The notes: a model not told the origin generated them from the sequence alone. A DNA stretch of 64,000 nucleotides from Edwardsiella tarda ATCC 15947 = NBRC 105688 (GCF_003113495.2 NZ_CP084506.1:3410001-3474000); one strand, 5' to 3'; positions 10,619-20,191 are shown, numbered from the stretch's first letter. Numbers and translations: made by a program.

Positions 10619-11581
10619 ATGATCGAACTGAAACATCTCCGGACGCTCCAAGCGCTGCATCGCTGTGGCTCGCTGGCCGCCGCCGCCGCCCAGCTACACC
10701 AGACCCAGTCGGCCTTGTCCCATCAGTTCAGTGATCTGGAGCAGCGCCTGGGTTATCGCCTATTCGTGCGTAAGAGCCAGCCTCTGCGCTTAACTCCGCA
10801 GGGAGAAATCCTGCTCGCCCTGGCGCAACATGTGTTACCGCAGGTTCAACAGGCATTGCAGCAGTGTCAGGAGCCGGCATACCAGACATTGCGCCTGGCT
10901 ATCGAGTGCCATAGTTGTATTCAATGGCTCACGCCCGCCCTGAGTCAATTTCAGGCCGCCTTCCCACAGGTGACGCTCGACTTCCACTCCGGCGTTACCT
11001 TCGATCCACAACCTGCGCTGCAACGCGGCGAACTGGATCTGGTGCTAACCTCTGACATCCTGCCGCGCAGTACCCTGCACTACGCGCCCCTGTTCGACTA
11101 TGAGGTCCGCCTGGTGATGGCGCCCAGTCACCCATTGGCGCGACGCGTCACGATCCGCCCGCAGGATCTGGCACAGGAGACGCTGTTGATCTATCCGGTG
11201 GCGCATCAGCGTCTGGATGTCTGGAATCATTTTCTACAGCCGCACGGCATCACACCGCGCTGGAAAGCGGTCGACAATACGTTGCTGTTGTTGCAGATGG
11301 TGGCAGCGGGGATGGGCGTCGCCGCCCTACCGCATTGGGTTGCGGATAACGGCGAACGCCAGGGGGCCTTACTTACCCGTCCGTTAGGCGAGGGATTATG
11401 GCGGCGCTTGTATGCCGCGCTGCGCACAGGCGAGCAGCGCCAGCCGACGATGCACAGTTTTATTCAGCAGACGCGCCGTCATGCCTGCGATCAGCTGCCG
11501 TTTGTGCGCGATGTGGCACGACCCAGCGCCGGTGTACCCAGAGCGATAGGGCGATCACCGTCCCCCCCAGCGTCAGCCTGA
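10619..11581 (+). CDS. metR: MetR, LysR-type regulator of methionine genes
   Basis: MetR is the LysR-family activator of metE and related genes, with homocysteine as co-activator. The 320-residue protein has the N-terminal winged HTH ([20 protein letters not shown], residues about 16-36) and the effector domain with [15 protein letters not shown] sequence close to E. coli MetR (317 residues). It is transcribed away from metE. Its last 122 bases overlap the 3' end of the convergent yigM. The final 30 residues differ from E. coli MetR and are rich in P, S and A, so the C-terminus may be species-specific. Confidence 0.96.
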   Translation: MIELKHLRTLQALHRCGSLAAAAAQLHQTQSALSHQFSDLEQRLGYRLFVRKSQPLRLTPQGEILLALAQHVLPQVQQALQQCQEPAYQTLRLAIECHSCIQWLTPALSQFQAAFPQVTLDFHSGVTFDPQPALQRGELDLVLTSDILPRSTLHYAPLFDYEVRLVMAPSHPLARRVTIRPQDLAQETLLIYPVAHQRLDVWNHFLQPHGITPRWKAVDNTLLLLQMVAAGMGVAALPHWVADNGERQGALLTRPLGEGLWRRLYAALRTGEQRQPTMHSFIQQTRRHACDQLPFVRDVARPSAGVPRAIGRSPSPPASA

Positions 11582-12395
11582 TCCAGTCGGGGTGTTGTTG
11601 CCAGATAGCGAGGTTGACCAACAGCCCCGCCGGGATTAATGCATTATTCATGATCGCCAAGGTACCGGCATCCACCTGGGTCGCGCCATAGTTCCACATG
11701 AAGTACCCCAGCCCGGAGGCGCCAACCCCCAACCACAGCAGGATCCCCCACTGCAACGGCGAGCTGGGAAGTTGTTGCGTATTGCCATACAACCACCAGG
11801 CAGGCAACGCAATCGCCAATGCCCCGAGATAGAACCAGGAAAAGGCGCGGTACTGTGGCAACGGCATCACCTCCATCAAGCGCTTATACCCCACCTGCCC
11901 TAGCGCGAAGCACAGATTCGCCCCCTGGATCAGGGCGAAGCCAAACAGGAATTGTGAGCTAAGTGGGTTATAACGGATGATCAACGCCCCCACGACCGCC
12001 AGCAAGGCACTCCCCAGATAGCCGGGGCGTAGTCGCCGTCCCTGCAACAGATCGTAGATCAGCGTGACATATAACGGCGTCATGATGGTAAACAGGAGCA
12101 CCTCCGGCACCGTCAGATAGAGGAAGGCCGGATAGTAGAACAAATACATCAACCCCAACTGGCAAGCCCCCACCGACATATAGGCCAGCGCTTGACGCGG
12201 ACGCACACCACGCCAACGCAGGAAAGGCAGGAAGACCAACGTCGCCAGCGCGACACGCACCAGCACGGCGAACCAGCTATCGACCTGGCCCGCCAGATAG
12301 ACGCCGATCAGACTAAAGGAAAAGGCCCACAATAGTGTGGTAATAAGCAACAGCGGCACGGCAACGATCCACTCGTTATATTCGATAGGCGTCAT
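11460..12395 (-). CDS. yigM: YigM, EamA/DMT-family transporter (biotin uptake in E. coli)
   Basis: A 311-residue protein with about ten membrane helices in two EamA-type halves and family segments such as [14 protein letters not shown] and [14 protein letters not shown]. coli YigM (299 residues), next to metR, is a high-affinity biotin importer. The ATG at 12393-12395 was preferred over a TTG three codons earlier. The gene converges on metR and shares 122 bases with it, an unusually long overlap. A basic tail follows the last helix. Function is by orthology and position. Confidence 0.88.
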   Translation of the reverse strand: MTPIEYNEWIVAVPLLLITTLLWAFSFSLIGVYLAGQVDSWFAVLVRVALATLVFLPFLRWRGVRPRQALAYMSVGACQLGLMYLFYYPAFLYLTVPEVLLFTIMTPLYVTLIYDLLQGRRLRPGYLGSALLAVVGALIIRYNPLSSQFLFGFALIQGANLCFALGQVGYKRLMEVMPLPQYRAFSWFYLGALAIALPAWWLYGNTQQLPSSPLQWGILLWLGVGASGLGYFMWNYGATQVDAGTLAIMNNALIPAGLLVNLAIWQQHPDWIRLTLGGTVIALSLWVHRRWVVPHRAQTAADRRHDGASAE

Positions 12396-12467
12396 TCTAC
12401 CCAAGACGAACGAGCGTTGCCGTACGGAGTGGGTTTACCAGTGGATAAACATTAGTCCATTGCACAC

Positions 12468-13601
12468 TTAGCGCTTGCGTGACAGTTGCACACCATCTTG
12501 TTCTCGCGCAAAGTCCGCCAAACGATCGAAATCGTGCCAGGTGTAATAACGGGAGGGGGCGGGAAGACGTTTCATCGCACTGCCCGTCAGCAGGTGTAAC
12601 TCCCCCAGCGAGGCCAGATCATAGTGATACAAGCGGGTCGGCAGCATCAGACGCAGTGGTGGTGCCAATTCGCCTGGCACCGGTGTCGGCAGGCGATCGT
12701 CCGCGGTATTGTAGTTGCGCTTCAACACCAAGAATTTCTGCGGCACGGCCTGACGACTGTCCCACCAGCGGCCATCCAACATATCAAACTGAAAACGCGT
12801 CAGCACGGCGGGCTGCGCCTGGAGCTGACACAGTGCCTGCGGCAACAGCGTCATCATCGCGGCATCGTATTGCCCCAATGAGGCCAGATGACCATTCAGG
12901 ATCAGATTCAATGCCAGGCGCGTCCCCAATAGGTTGGAGTAGAGATCCTCCGGGGAAAAGGCCGAGACACCCTCGGAAAAACCGCGAATGGACTCGTAAC
13001 CATACCACTGAGCGATCTCGTGCCAGGCCGCCACTTGGAACGCCAGGCGTGCCGCCAAATAGGCCGCCAGGGTATAACGCTCCTGCGCCTCTTCTGGCGG
13101 AGTAAATGCGTTGAATACTAGGCGGCGCTGCGCGAGCTCATCCCCCAGATTCAGCTGAAACGCCTGGCCGAGACGCGGATAGAGGTGGCTAAAGATATAG
13201 GCCGTCATGTCGGCGCTGTCGCGCACGTGCGCCATATCGATAAAGCCGCCACGACGCGTATACAACACGCCATTATGCTCATTACCCAACCCGGCCAGGC
13301 TGGCCAGGGCGCCGAACAGACTGTCATTGTAACGGTGGCGACCCAGCGTATCCGCCTCCACCACGTTATTCAGCCGGTAAAAGGGGATCGGTACCCCCAA
13401 CGCTTCGGCATTAAGGTCATAGCCGAAGGCGCAACAAGGACGTAGGCCGTCCGGTGGCGGCAATGGCGCACTCACCGGCCAGGCGTGTGCCGCCTGTTGC
13501 GGTTGCAACTGTGTCAAATCGAGACTCATCGGTAAGCCGAAAGCACCGACCGTGCCACAGTAAAGCAGCAGCGTCGCGCACCATCCGCGTAGTCTCCCCA
13601 T
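12468..13601 (-). CDS. Exported protein of unknown function, likely DUF4056 family
   Basis: I do not know its function. The 377-residue protein has a signal peptide (hydrophobic about residues 8-20) and then a PCCAFGYDL segment with paired cysteines, FIDMAHVRDSADM, and WHEIAQWYGYESI followed by FSEGVSAFSPEDLYSNLLG. From memory this resembles DUF4056. The HE pair and nearby acids could bind metal, but no known protease motif is complete. It is the last gene of a three-gene operon and overlaps the D15/BamA-like gene as TGATG, so the two are probably translated together. A periplasmic location is inferred. A TTG one codon earlier is a possible alternative start. Confidence 0.8.
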   Translation of the reverse strand: MGRLRGWCATLLLYCGTVGAFGLPMSLDLTQLQPQQAAHAWPVSAPLPPPDGLRPCCAFGYDLNAEALGVPIPFYRLNNVVEADTLGRHRYNDSLFGALASLAGLGNEHNGVLYTRRGGFIDMAHVRDSADMTAYIFSHLYPRLGQAFQLNLGDELAQRRLVFNAFTPPEEAQERYTLAAYLAARLAFQVAAWHEIAQWYGYESIRGFSEGVSAFSPEDLYSNLLGTRLALNLILNGHLASLGQYDAAMMTLLPQALCQLQAQPAVLTRFQFDMLDGRWWDSRQAVPQKFLVLKRNYNTADDRLPTPVPGELAPPLRLMLPTRLYHYDLASLGELHLLTGSAMKRLPAPSRYYTWHDFDRLADFAREQDGVQLSRKR

Positions 13602-14734
13602 CAAAACGCCTCTCCTACCTGAAAATAGAAGCCGCTACTCGCGCGGCCAATACCATAATCCAAACGAATATTAATTCCCGGCTTAAAGGCAAAGCGGTAA
13701 CCGACGCCCAACGTTGGCAGCCAACGACTGCTGCCCAGCTCACGCACGTTAGGCCCCATGGTGCCAGCGCCACCCCAGACGACAAAGCCATGCCGCCAGC
13801 TCAGCTTCTGCCGGTACTCCAACTGTGAGCTAATCAGGTTACGGTCACGATAACGCCCCTGGTAGTAACCGCGCATCCGCTGATCACTGCCGAGCGACGG
13901 CAACATGTTCCATGGGACCGCTCCCTGGGTGAACTCGCCATCGATCTCCCAGGCCAGCACACGCCACTCATCCAAGGCATGATAGGTACTGAAACGCGCG
14001 ATGATATTATCGAAGCGCGTATCGCTGCCCATCTCCGGCAGGTAGTGGGTGTAACGCAGGCTCGCCAGCATGCCACGCCGAGGATTCGGGACAAAGTCCC
14101 GGCTGTCATACTGCAGCGACAGGCTCGGCCCGGAACTGGATACCGCGCGGCCATGGGGGATCTGCGCCAAGCGATCGGTCGACTTGACGTCGGCGGCATG
14201 CATCATCGACAGCGACCAACCGACACCGAGATAGGTCTGGCTCGCCAGGCGATACAACACCTCAGGCTGTAGACGCAACGACTGTGCCGTGTACTTCTGC
14301 CGCCCCTCATCGTCGGCCCCGGCACGGAAACCTTGCCCCCAATAGTAGGTTGGCGTATCGCTGATCCCACCATTGATAAAAATACGCCACTGATCGTTGG
14401 CGAAGAAGCTGTAGTTACGGATCCCCAAGCCAAAGGCGCCGGTCGAACTGATATAGCCGCTGAGGGTGATGCTGGAGTTTTGGCTCACCGTATCCGTCGC
14501 ATCGGGTCGATAGAGCCCCGCTACCGCCGCGCCTAACCCAAGCCCCAGCTCGGGATTGAAGAATGGCCCCGGTAACACCCCCCAATCGATCCCCTTGTCG
14601 GGGTCGAAACGATCGTCACCGCCCAATTGCGTCAACCAGCTATCAACCTGCGCACGCGTCGGTAACAACGCCGCCGCGCCCGCCAACGGCGAGAGCGTGC
14701 AGAGCAGAGTCAACCCACGCAGGAGGTAACGCAT
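13601..14734 (-). CDS. Short BamA/TamA-like (surface antigen D15) outer-membrane protein
   Basis: A 377-residue beta-barrel protein with an N-terminal signal peptide ending near GAAALLP. It lacks the long POTRA array of BamA or TamA. The C-terminal half carries Omp85-type features: LQYDSRDFVPNPRRGML, the GSDQRMRGYYQGRYRDRN segment of the LRGY-RxRD type, the VVWGGAGTMG strand, and a C-terminal phenylalanine as expected for a BAM substrate. It is the middle gene of the operon; its start overlaps the stop of the upstream gene (TGATG), as does its own stop with the downstream start. Cargo or role is unknown. Confidence 0.85.
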   Translation of the reverse strand: MRYLLRGLTLLCTLSPLAGAAALLPTRAQVDSWLTQLGGDDRFDPDKGIDWGVLPGPFFNPELGLGLGAAVAGLYRPDATDTVSQNSSITLSGYISSTGAFGLGIRNYSFFANDQWRIFINGGISDTPTYYWGQGFRAGADDEGRQKYTAQSLRLQPEVLYRLASQTYLGVGWSLSMMHAADVKSTDRLAQIPHGRAVSSSGPSLSLQYDSRDFVPNPRRGMLASLRYTHYLPEMGSDTRFDNIIARFSTYHALDEWRVLAWEIDGEFTQGAVPWNMLPSLGSDQRMRGYYQGRYRDRNLISSQLEYRQKLSWRHGFVVWGGAGTMGPNVRELGSSRWLPTLGVGYRFAFKPGINIRLDYGIGRASSGFYFQVGEAF

Positions 14735-15789
14735 CAGAAACGGTACTCGCCAGCGATAAAGAAGCTATTGCGCTCGGCAAAGCCCACTTCGCTCGTCAGG
14801 TTAAAGTTACGGGTGATCTCATACTGTGCGCCAATCAGCACGTTCCACGGCGACGACAGATGCTGGCGTACATCGAAGCGACCTTGCCCTTTCTGGTTAG
14901 CGATCCCCATCAATACGGATAACCCCCCCGGCATCGACAGATCGCTAAGGCTACCCTTGAACTCCTGCTGTACATCCTGGTACATGCTGCCGACCCACAG
15001 GCTGAGCTTGCCGTTAGGCAGCCCGATGGTATCGATGCCGGGGGTGGTGAAGCGGTAACCGACACGCGGCGACAGGGTGAAGGCATCGATGCTACCGTCG
15101 AGAATATCGAAGCGGGTCTGGGTATAGTTCATATCCATCAGACCGAACCAGTTACCATAGCCACCGGCGAAAACCGTACCGGCACCGTAGGTCGTTCCCT
15201 TGAAGTTCAGACGAAAATCCAGATCGCGCAGTTGGCCACTCTGATTCATCGAATGAATAATCCAACCAATCAAACCACTGCTTGGATCGGCATCGACAGA
15301 AACCTTGGATAATGAGCTGCCACGCGTCTTGCCCACGATGCCATAGACATTCATGAAGGGAAATACCCACGCATCCAACTTAATCGTTTGAGTGACGCTA
15401 CGCTGACGCGTACTCCCCACCTTAATCTTGAACAGATCCGTAGGCAGCGTATAGCTATCCCAACCTAACCCGCTAAAACTAATGCTATCCACCACAATAT
15501 TCTGGCGCATATTCATATAGTTAACATTGATACCGAAAGGCTCGGGTAGATCGTAACCGCGCGCGCGCGCCTCATCGCCCCAGATGGGCAGCAGCGAATG
15601 CTCGACTGGCGGCTCGCTAGACTGCGCTGGAACAGAGGATTTGCTGCCCGCCGCGTGGGTTTGCTGCGGCAAACCATAGTAAGTGGGAAGAGTGGCGCTG
15701 AACTCAGACGGTGTCTCCTGCGTGGCCGCATGGACAACACCGCTCATCAGCACGCCAGACAGGCAGAACAGCAATGCGCGATTATTCAT
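14734..15789 (-). CDS. Putative outer-membrane beta-barrel protein, first gene of the operon
   Basis: A 351-residue protein I cannot name. It has a clear signal peptide cut near VVHAATQ, a low-complexity P/S/Q/E linker (about residues 25-65), then alternating aromatic strands and a C-terminal FFIAGEYRF that looks like an outer-membrane assembly signal. Segments such as GAGTVFAGGYGNWFGLMDMNYTQ suggest a barrel with 10-14 strands. It is transcribed first, after an AT-rich leader, and is joined to the BamA-like gene by a 1-base overlap. A link to substrate uptake or lipid handling would be speculation. Confidence 0.78.
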   Translation of the reverse strand: MNNRALLFCLSGVLMSGVVHAATQETPSEFSATLPTYYGLPQQTHAAGSKSSVPAQSSEPPVEHSLLPIWGDEARARGYDLPEPFGINVNYMNMRQNIVVDSISFSGLGWDSYTLPTDLFKIKVGSTRQRSVTQTIKLDAWVFPFMNVYGIVGKTRGSSLSKVSVDADPSSGLIGWIIHSMNQSGQLRDLDFRLNFKGTTYGAGTVFAGGYGNWFGLMDMNYTQTRFDILDGSIDAFTLSPRVGYRFTTPGIDTIGLPNGKLSLWVGSMYQDVQQEFKGSLSDLSMPGGLSVLMGIANQKGQGRFDVRQHLSSPWNVLIGAQYEITRNFNLTSEVGFAERNSFFIAGEYRF

Positions 15790-15874
15790 TTTGTTAAGGT
15801 GATTAATAATAAAAATGGATAGGAATAAAAAGTAGGTGCGGAGTATAGCAGTAAATGACTGTAACTTCGTGCAA

Positions 15875-15916
15875 CATAACGTGCGTATCCCCCCCGAGGG
15901 CGATACGCACGTTATG
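15875..15916 (-). terminator. Strong hairpin after zntA
   Basis: Perfect 15-base-pair arms (15875-15889 and 15902-15916) around a 12-base loop begin three bases after the zntA stop. There is no T-run, so it may be an mRNA-stabilising 3' stem and not an intrinsic terminator. Confidence 0.55.
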
Positions 15917-15918
15917 GC

Positions 15919-18231
15919 TTAGCGCCGGCGCAAGAGGCGTAGGGCGTTAGCCGTCACCAAAGCGGTCGCTCCGGAGTCGGCTAATACCGCGAGCCATAGC
16001 CCGGTGATCCCCAACAGACTGGTGATCAGGAAGATCCCCTTCAGCCCCAACGCCAAGGTAATGTTCTGACGAATGTTAGCGTGGGTCGCCCGCGACAGGG
16101 CGATCATCTGCGCCAGCCCCACCAAGCGATTATGGGTTAGCGCCGCATCCGCGGTCTCCAAGGCCACGTCGGTACCACCGCCCATGGCGATACCGATACT
16201 GGCCGCCTTCATCGCCGGCGCATCGTTGATGCCGTCACCGACCATCGCAGTCTGCGCGCGTTGGCTAAGCGCCTCCACCTCACGCACCTTATCCTCCGGC
16301 AATAGTCCGGCACGATATTCAATACCCAGAGAGCCAGCGATGGCCGCCGCCGCCCGCGGATTATCCCCGGTCAGCATCACCGCCTCCACCCCGAGGGTGC
16401 ACAGTGCATCCAGCGCCTCACGCGCGTCGGGGCGTAAGGTATCACTCATGGCGATCACCCCGATGGCTTGGCTATCATGTAATACCGCCACGACAGTCTG
16501 CCCGAGCTCCTCCCAAGCGATAATTTGCGCTTGCATACGTTCGGGTAAGACATCGCGCGCCAAGCGTCCCGGTGCAACGACCTGGACTAATGCGCCATCG
16601 ACCCGTCCCTCAACACCGACACCGGCGCGTGCCTGACAAGCCTCAGCCTGTACGACGGCCAACCCTCGTTGCTCACACGCCTGGAGTACCGCCTTGGCCA
16701 ATGGATGATGCGAACCCACTTCCACCGCCGCCGCCAGCATCAATACCCGCTCGTCAGAGACACCATCGCGCGCGCTCACTCCGCTTACCTGCGGCGCGCC
16801 CTGCGTCAGGGTACCCGTCTTATCGAAGGCGATGGTACGTACCCTACCCAACTGCTCCAACGCCGCACCACCCTTAATCAAGGCACCGTGACGCGAGGCG
16901 GCGGCCAGGCCGGAGGTGATCGCCGCCGGTGTCGAGATCACCAGTGCGCACGGACAGCCAATCAGTAGCATCGTCAACCCACGGTAGATCCAGGTATCCC
17001 AGGGCTGGGCGAAGGCCAGCGGCGGGATCAGGATCACCAACAACGCCAGCAACATCACCGCTGGCGTATAAAAACGGCTAAAACGATCCAAGAAACGTTC
17101 GATCGGCGCGCGACGCTCCTCCGCCTCCTCGATCAGTTGCAGGATACGATCGATAGCATTCTTCCCGGGTTGAGAAATCACCCGCAGACGACATACCCGA
17201 TCCACCACCAACACGCCGGCTGGGATACGATCCCCCTGCTGGCGCTCCACCGGCAGCGACTCACCGGTCAGCGCACTCTCATCGAAGCTGACACCATCCT
17301 GTAGCAATTCGGCGTCGGCGGGTAAGCGCCCGCCAGGTGCGATTTCGATCACCATATCAGGGCGCAGCGCCGCGACCGGCAGGGTTCGCCGTTCACCCTG
17401 CTCAATCACCAGCGCCTCATCCGGCACCAACGCCATCAACGCACTCACGCCTTTCCGCGCCCGATTGGCGGCGTAAGACTCCAGGCGCTCACCCAGCATA
17501 AACAGCAGCAGCACCATCGCCGCCTCTTCCGTCGCCCCGATAAACAACGCCCCCAACGCGGCGACGCTCATCAAGGTCTCGATGGCGAAGTAGCTGCCGC
17601 TACGCATCAGCCTGAGCGCCTTCAACATGATCGGGGCTAAGCCGACCAGCGTGGTGGCGATAAAGGCCACCCGCCCCCAGAGTGGATTGACCCACTCTAG
17701 GGCATAACTCAACAGCATCAGCCCAGCCAATAGCAGCAGTGGGGCCGCTTCGCGCCAATGCCAAGCCGTCCCTTGCTGCGGCTTGGCACCGGCCGCTTGG
17801 AGGCTAAATCCCGCCTGACGCACCGCCTGCTCCACCGCGGGCGAAATATCTTTCTGAGCGTCGACCACCAGACGTTGCGTCGCGAACAACACCGCGGCGC
17901 GCTCCACGCCCGCGAGCTGGCTGACCGCCGTCTCAATCTTCCGGGCACAACTGGGGCAATCCATTCCTGCAACCTGCCAGCTAAAGCGCTGACGTCCAGA
18001 GGCTGGAGGGGGGAGGGGGTGAGGATCGGCGTCCTCCTCGACGCCGTCATGGACATGCGCAGCCAGACAGCAGGCGCCATCGCTAGCGGGCGCCAACGGT
18101 GACGCCATGCTGATCTTCATGCCACCTTTACCTTGGGTCGGGCGGCTACAACCGTGTTGCGTTGCCGCATGCTGATGGCCACAGCCACAGGCTGCGTCAA
18201 CGCCATTAGCATGAATAGAGTTATGGGTCAT
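15919..18231 (-). CDS. zntA: ZntA, Zn(II)/Cd(II)/Pb(II)-exporting P-type ATPase
   Basis: A PIB-type ATPase of 770 residues (E. coli about 732). It has a heavy-metal domain with GMDCPSCARK (about residues 88-97), the membrane CPCALV motif (about 428), the phosphorylation loop DKTGTLT (about 469), the GSHHPL nucleotide-binding motif and GDGINDAP (about 665). The N-terminal 80 residues are unusually rich in H and C (CGCGHQH, QHGC, CCLAAHVH) and longer than in E. coli, suggesting an added metal-loading tail. The ATG follows AGGAGG. A ZntR-type promoter precedes it, divergent from gntR. Confidence 0.96.
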   Translation of the reverse strand: MTHNSIHANGVDAACGCGHQHAATQHGCSRPTQGKGGMKISMASPLAPASDGACCLAAHVHDGVEEDADPHPLPPPASGRQRFSWQVAGMDCPSCARKIETAVSQLAGVERAAVLFATQRLVVDAQKDISPAVEQAVRQAGFSLQAAGAKPQQGTAWHWREAAPLLLLAGLMLLSYALEWVNPLWGRVAFIATTLVGLAPIMLKALRLMRSGSYFAIETLMSVAALGALFIGATEEAAMVLLLFMLGERLESYAANRARKGVSALMALVPDEALVIEQGERRTLPVAALRPDMVIEIAPGGRLPADAELLQDGVSFDESALTGESLPVERQQGDRIPAGVLVVDRVCRLRVISQPGKNAIDRILQLIEEAEERRAPIERFLDRFSRFYTPAVMLLALLVILIPPLAFAQPWDTWIYRGLTMLLIGCPCALVISTPAAITSGLAAASRHGALIKGGAALEQLGRVRTIAFDKTGTLTQGAPQVSGVSARDGVSDERVLMLAAAVEVGSHHPLAKAVLQACEQRGLAVVQAEACQARAGVGVEGRVDGALVQVVAPGRLARDVLPERMQAQIIAWEELGQTVVAVLHDSQAIGVIAMSDTLRPDAREALDALCTLGVEAVMLTGDNPRAAAAIAGSLGIEYRAGLLPEDKVREVEALSQRAQTAMVGDGINDAPAMKAASIGIAMGGGTDVALETADAALTHNRLVGLAQMIALSRATHANIRQNITLALGLKGIFLITSLLGITGLWLAVLADSGATALVTANALRLLRRR

Positions 18232-18271
18232 ACATCCTCCTCACATCGTTCCCCATATCGCGTTATGGATC

Positions 18272-18303
18272 ACTCTACAGGTTGGAGTCGACTCCAGAGT
18301 CAA
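18272..18303 (-). promoter_or_regulatory. zntA promoter with ZntR (MerR-type) operator
   Basis: Reading the minus strand, a -35 TTGACT and a -10 TAGAGT are separated by 20 bases, the long spacer typical of MerR-family promoters. The spacer carries the inverted repeat CTGGAGTCGACTCC, nearly the E. coli ZntR operator. Confidence 0.9.
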
Positions 18304-18457
18304 GGCGCAAATGAGAAATATTCTTTTTCCGTCGCTCTCCCCACCGCCTAGGTCTGTTGCCAATGCCATGGCCAGAAAGCCGCCGCCAGATCATGCCGAA
18401 GACTCGATTTTTTGTTACACTGAATACTCCCGACAAAGAGTATATATTTCATTGAAA

Positions 18458-19456
18458 ATGAAGAAAAAGCGCCCAGTGTTGCAGGATATAGCCGATCGCG
18501 TCGGCGTCACCAAAATGACCGTCAGTCGTTATTTGCGTAATCCTGATCTGGTTTCCGCTCCATTACGTGGCAAGATCGCCGCCGCACTGGACGAGCTGGG
18601 CTATATCCCCAATCGGGCGCCCGATATTCTCTCCAACGCCACCAGCCGCGCCATCGGGGTGTTGCTACCCTCGCTGACCAATCAGGTCTTCGCCGAGGTA
18701 TTACGCGGTATCGAAAGCGTCACCGATCAGCATCACTACCAGACCATGCTGGCCCACTATGGCTACCGCAAGGAGAAAGAAGAGGAGCGTCTCACCTCGC
18801 TGCTCTCTTACAATATCGATGGTTTGATCCTCGCCGAACGCGACCATACCCCGCGGACCCTGAAGATGATCGAAGTTGCCGGTATTCCGGTGGTGGAGTT
18901 GATGGACAGTGTCTCACCCTGCCTGGATATGGCTGTCGGCTTCGATAACGTCGCGGCGGCTCGGGCAATGACCCAGGCGATCATCGATCGTGGTCACCGC
19001 CATACCGTCTACTTCGGGGCCCGTCTCGATGAACGTACCGTGATGAAGCAGCAAGGCTATGAACAGGCCATGCGCGCCGCCGGGCTGGAGCCACACAGCG
19101 TCATGATCCCGCGCAGCTCCTCCTACTCCGTCGGCGGCGAGCTACTGCGCGAAGCATTGAAGCGTTACCCACAGATGGACAGTATCTTCTGCACCAACGA
19201 CGATCTGGCCGTTGGCGCCGCCTTCGAGTGCCAGCGCCTGGGGTTACGTATCCCGCAGGATATGGCGATCGCCGGTTTCCATGGCCATGATATCGGCCAG
19301 GTGATGGAGCCGCAGATCGCCAGCGTTCTCACGCCGCGTCAGCAGATGGGGCAACTGGCGGCGGAATGCCTACTGGCCCGCCTACGTGGCGAAGCTGGCC
19401 ACGATGGCAGCCAGATCGACCTCGGTTTCACCCTGCTGCACGGCGGCAGTATCTAA
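18458..19456 (+). CDS. gntR: GntR, LacI-family repressor of gluconate genes
   Basis: A 332-residue LacI-type repressor (E. coli GntR 331). The HTH (LQDIADRVGVTKMTVSRYLR) is at residues about 7-27, followed by the hinge and periplasmic-binding-like domain nearly identical to E. coli (SNATSRAIGVLLPSLTNQVF, CTNDDLAVGAAFECQRLGL). The start MKKKRPVLQ matches the family; the open frame runs 49 codons further upstream but overlaps the zntA promoter and lacks similarity. GntR releases its operators when gluconate is present. It is followed by gntK and gntU after 204 bases holding GntR-like sites. Confidence 0.96.
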   Translation: MKKKRPVLQDIADRVGVTKMTVSRYLRNPDLVSAPLRGKIAAALDELGYIPNRAPDILSNATSRAIGVLLPSLTNQVFAEVLRGIESVTDQHHYQTMLAHYGYRKEKEEERLTSLLSYNIDGLILAERDHTPRTLKMIEVAGIPVVELMDSVSPCLDMAVGFDNVAAARAMTQAIIDRGHRHTVYFGARLDERTVMKQQGYEQAMRAAGLEPHSVMIPRSSSYSVGGELLREALKRYPQMDSIFCTNDDLAVGAAFECQRLGLRIPQDMAIAGFHGHDIGQVMEPQIASVLTPRQQMGQLAAECLLARLRGEAGHDGSQIDLGFTLLHGGSI

Positions 19457-19522
19457 CGCCGCACCCGCGCCACGCCACCTCGGCGGTCGCTACCGCGGCC
19501 GCCCGCCATCGCCACGATCAAC

Positions 19523-19619
19523 TGCGAGAAGCGTCACACTTATTAATCATACTATTTAACATTTGTTGCTAATCTCTCCAGCTCACCAGAGAATGTTACC
19601 CATAACAGTTACCAGTAAC
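19523..19619 (+). promoter_or_regulatory. gntKU control region: CRP site and GntR operators
   Basis: A CRP-like TGCGA-N6-TCACA lies at 19523-19538. Two adjacent inverted repeats, TGTTACCCATAACA (19594-19607) and GTTACCAGTAAC (19608-19619), resemble GntR operators (TGTTACC-type half sites). Weak -10-like hexamers are at 19550-19555 and 19557-19562. This fits glucose repression plus gluconate induction of gntKU. Confidence 0.7.
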
Positions 19620-19660
19620 ATTGATTGTGCGGCGCCTTGCCGCCAACCGGGGAATACAGC

Positions 19661-20191
19661 ATGAGCGAAAGCCAACAACAAAAACACGTCTTTGTTCTGA
19701 TGGGCGTTTCCGGCAGCGGTAAGTCCGCCGTCGCCAGCGCCGTCGCCCAGCAGCTGGGTGCCGCCTTCCTGGATGGCGACTTCCTGCATCCACGCGCCAA
19801 TATCCGTAAGATGGCCGATGGCCATGCCCTGAACGACGAGGATCGTACACCGTGGCTCCAGGCGCTCAATGACGCCGTCTTCGCCATGCAGCGTACCAAC
19901 GAGGTCTCGCTGATCGTCTGTTCGGCGCTGAAAAAGCGTTACCGCGACATGCTGCGCGACGGTAACACCAATCTCTCGTTCATCTACCTGCAAGGGGACT
20001 TCGCGCTGATCGAGAGCCGTTTGCTGGCACGCAAGGGGCACTTCTTCAAGCCCCAGATGCTGGTCTCTCAGTTCGATGCCTTGGAAGAACCGACGGCCGA
20101 TGAGCGTGACGTACACGCCATCGACATTAGCCAGTCGCTGGATGGCGTCGTCGCCAGCACCCTGAACACCATTAACTCCATCATTGCCTAG
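19661..20191 (+). CDS. gntK: GntK, gluconokinase
   Basis: GntK phosphorylates gluconate with ATP to 6-phosphogluconate, feeding the Entner-Doudoroff and pentose phosphate routes. The 176-residue protein (E. coli 175) has the P-loop GVSGSGKS (about residues 15-22), LDGDFLHP and the ARKGHFF segment of the family. The ATG at 19661 follows GGGGAA; a 12-codon extension runs into the GntR operators and was rejected. It is 11 bases from gntU, so the pair is one operon under the GntR/CRP region. Confidence 0.96.
   Translation: MSESQQQKHVFVLMGVSGSGKSAVASAVAQQLGAAFLDGDFLHPRANIRKMADGHALNDEDRTPWLQALNDAVFAMQRTNEVSLIVCSALKKRYRDMLRDGNTNLSFIYLQGDFALIESRLLARKGHFFKPQMLVSQFDALEEPTADERDVHAIDISQSLDGVVASTLNTINSIIA

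Noticed and set aside
12479..13105. A 208-codon plus-strand frame opposite the DUF4056-like gene
   Set aside because: Its composition is proline, arginine and serine rich without motifs, and the minus strand has an exported protein coupled to its operon.
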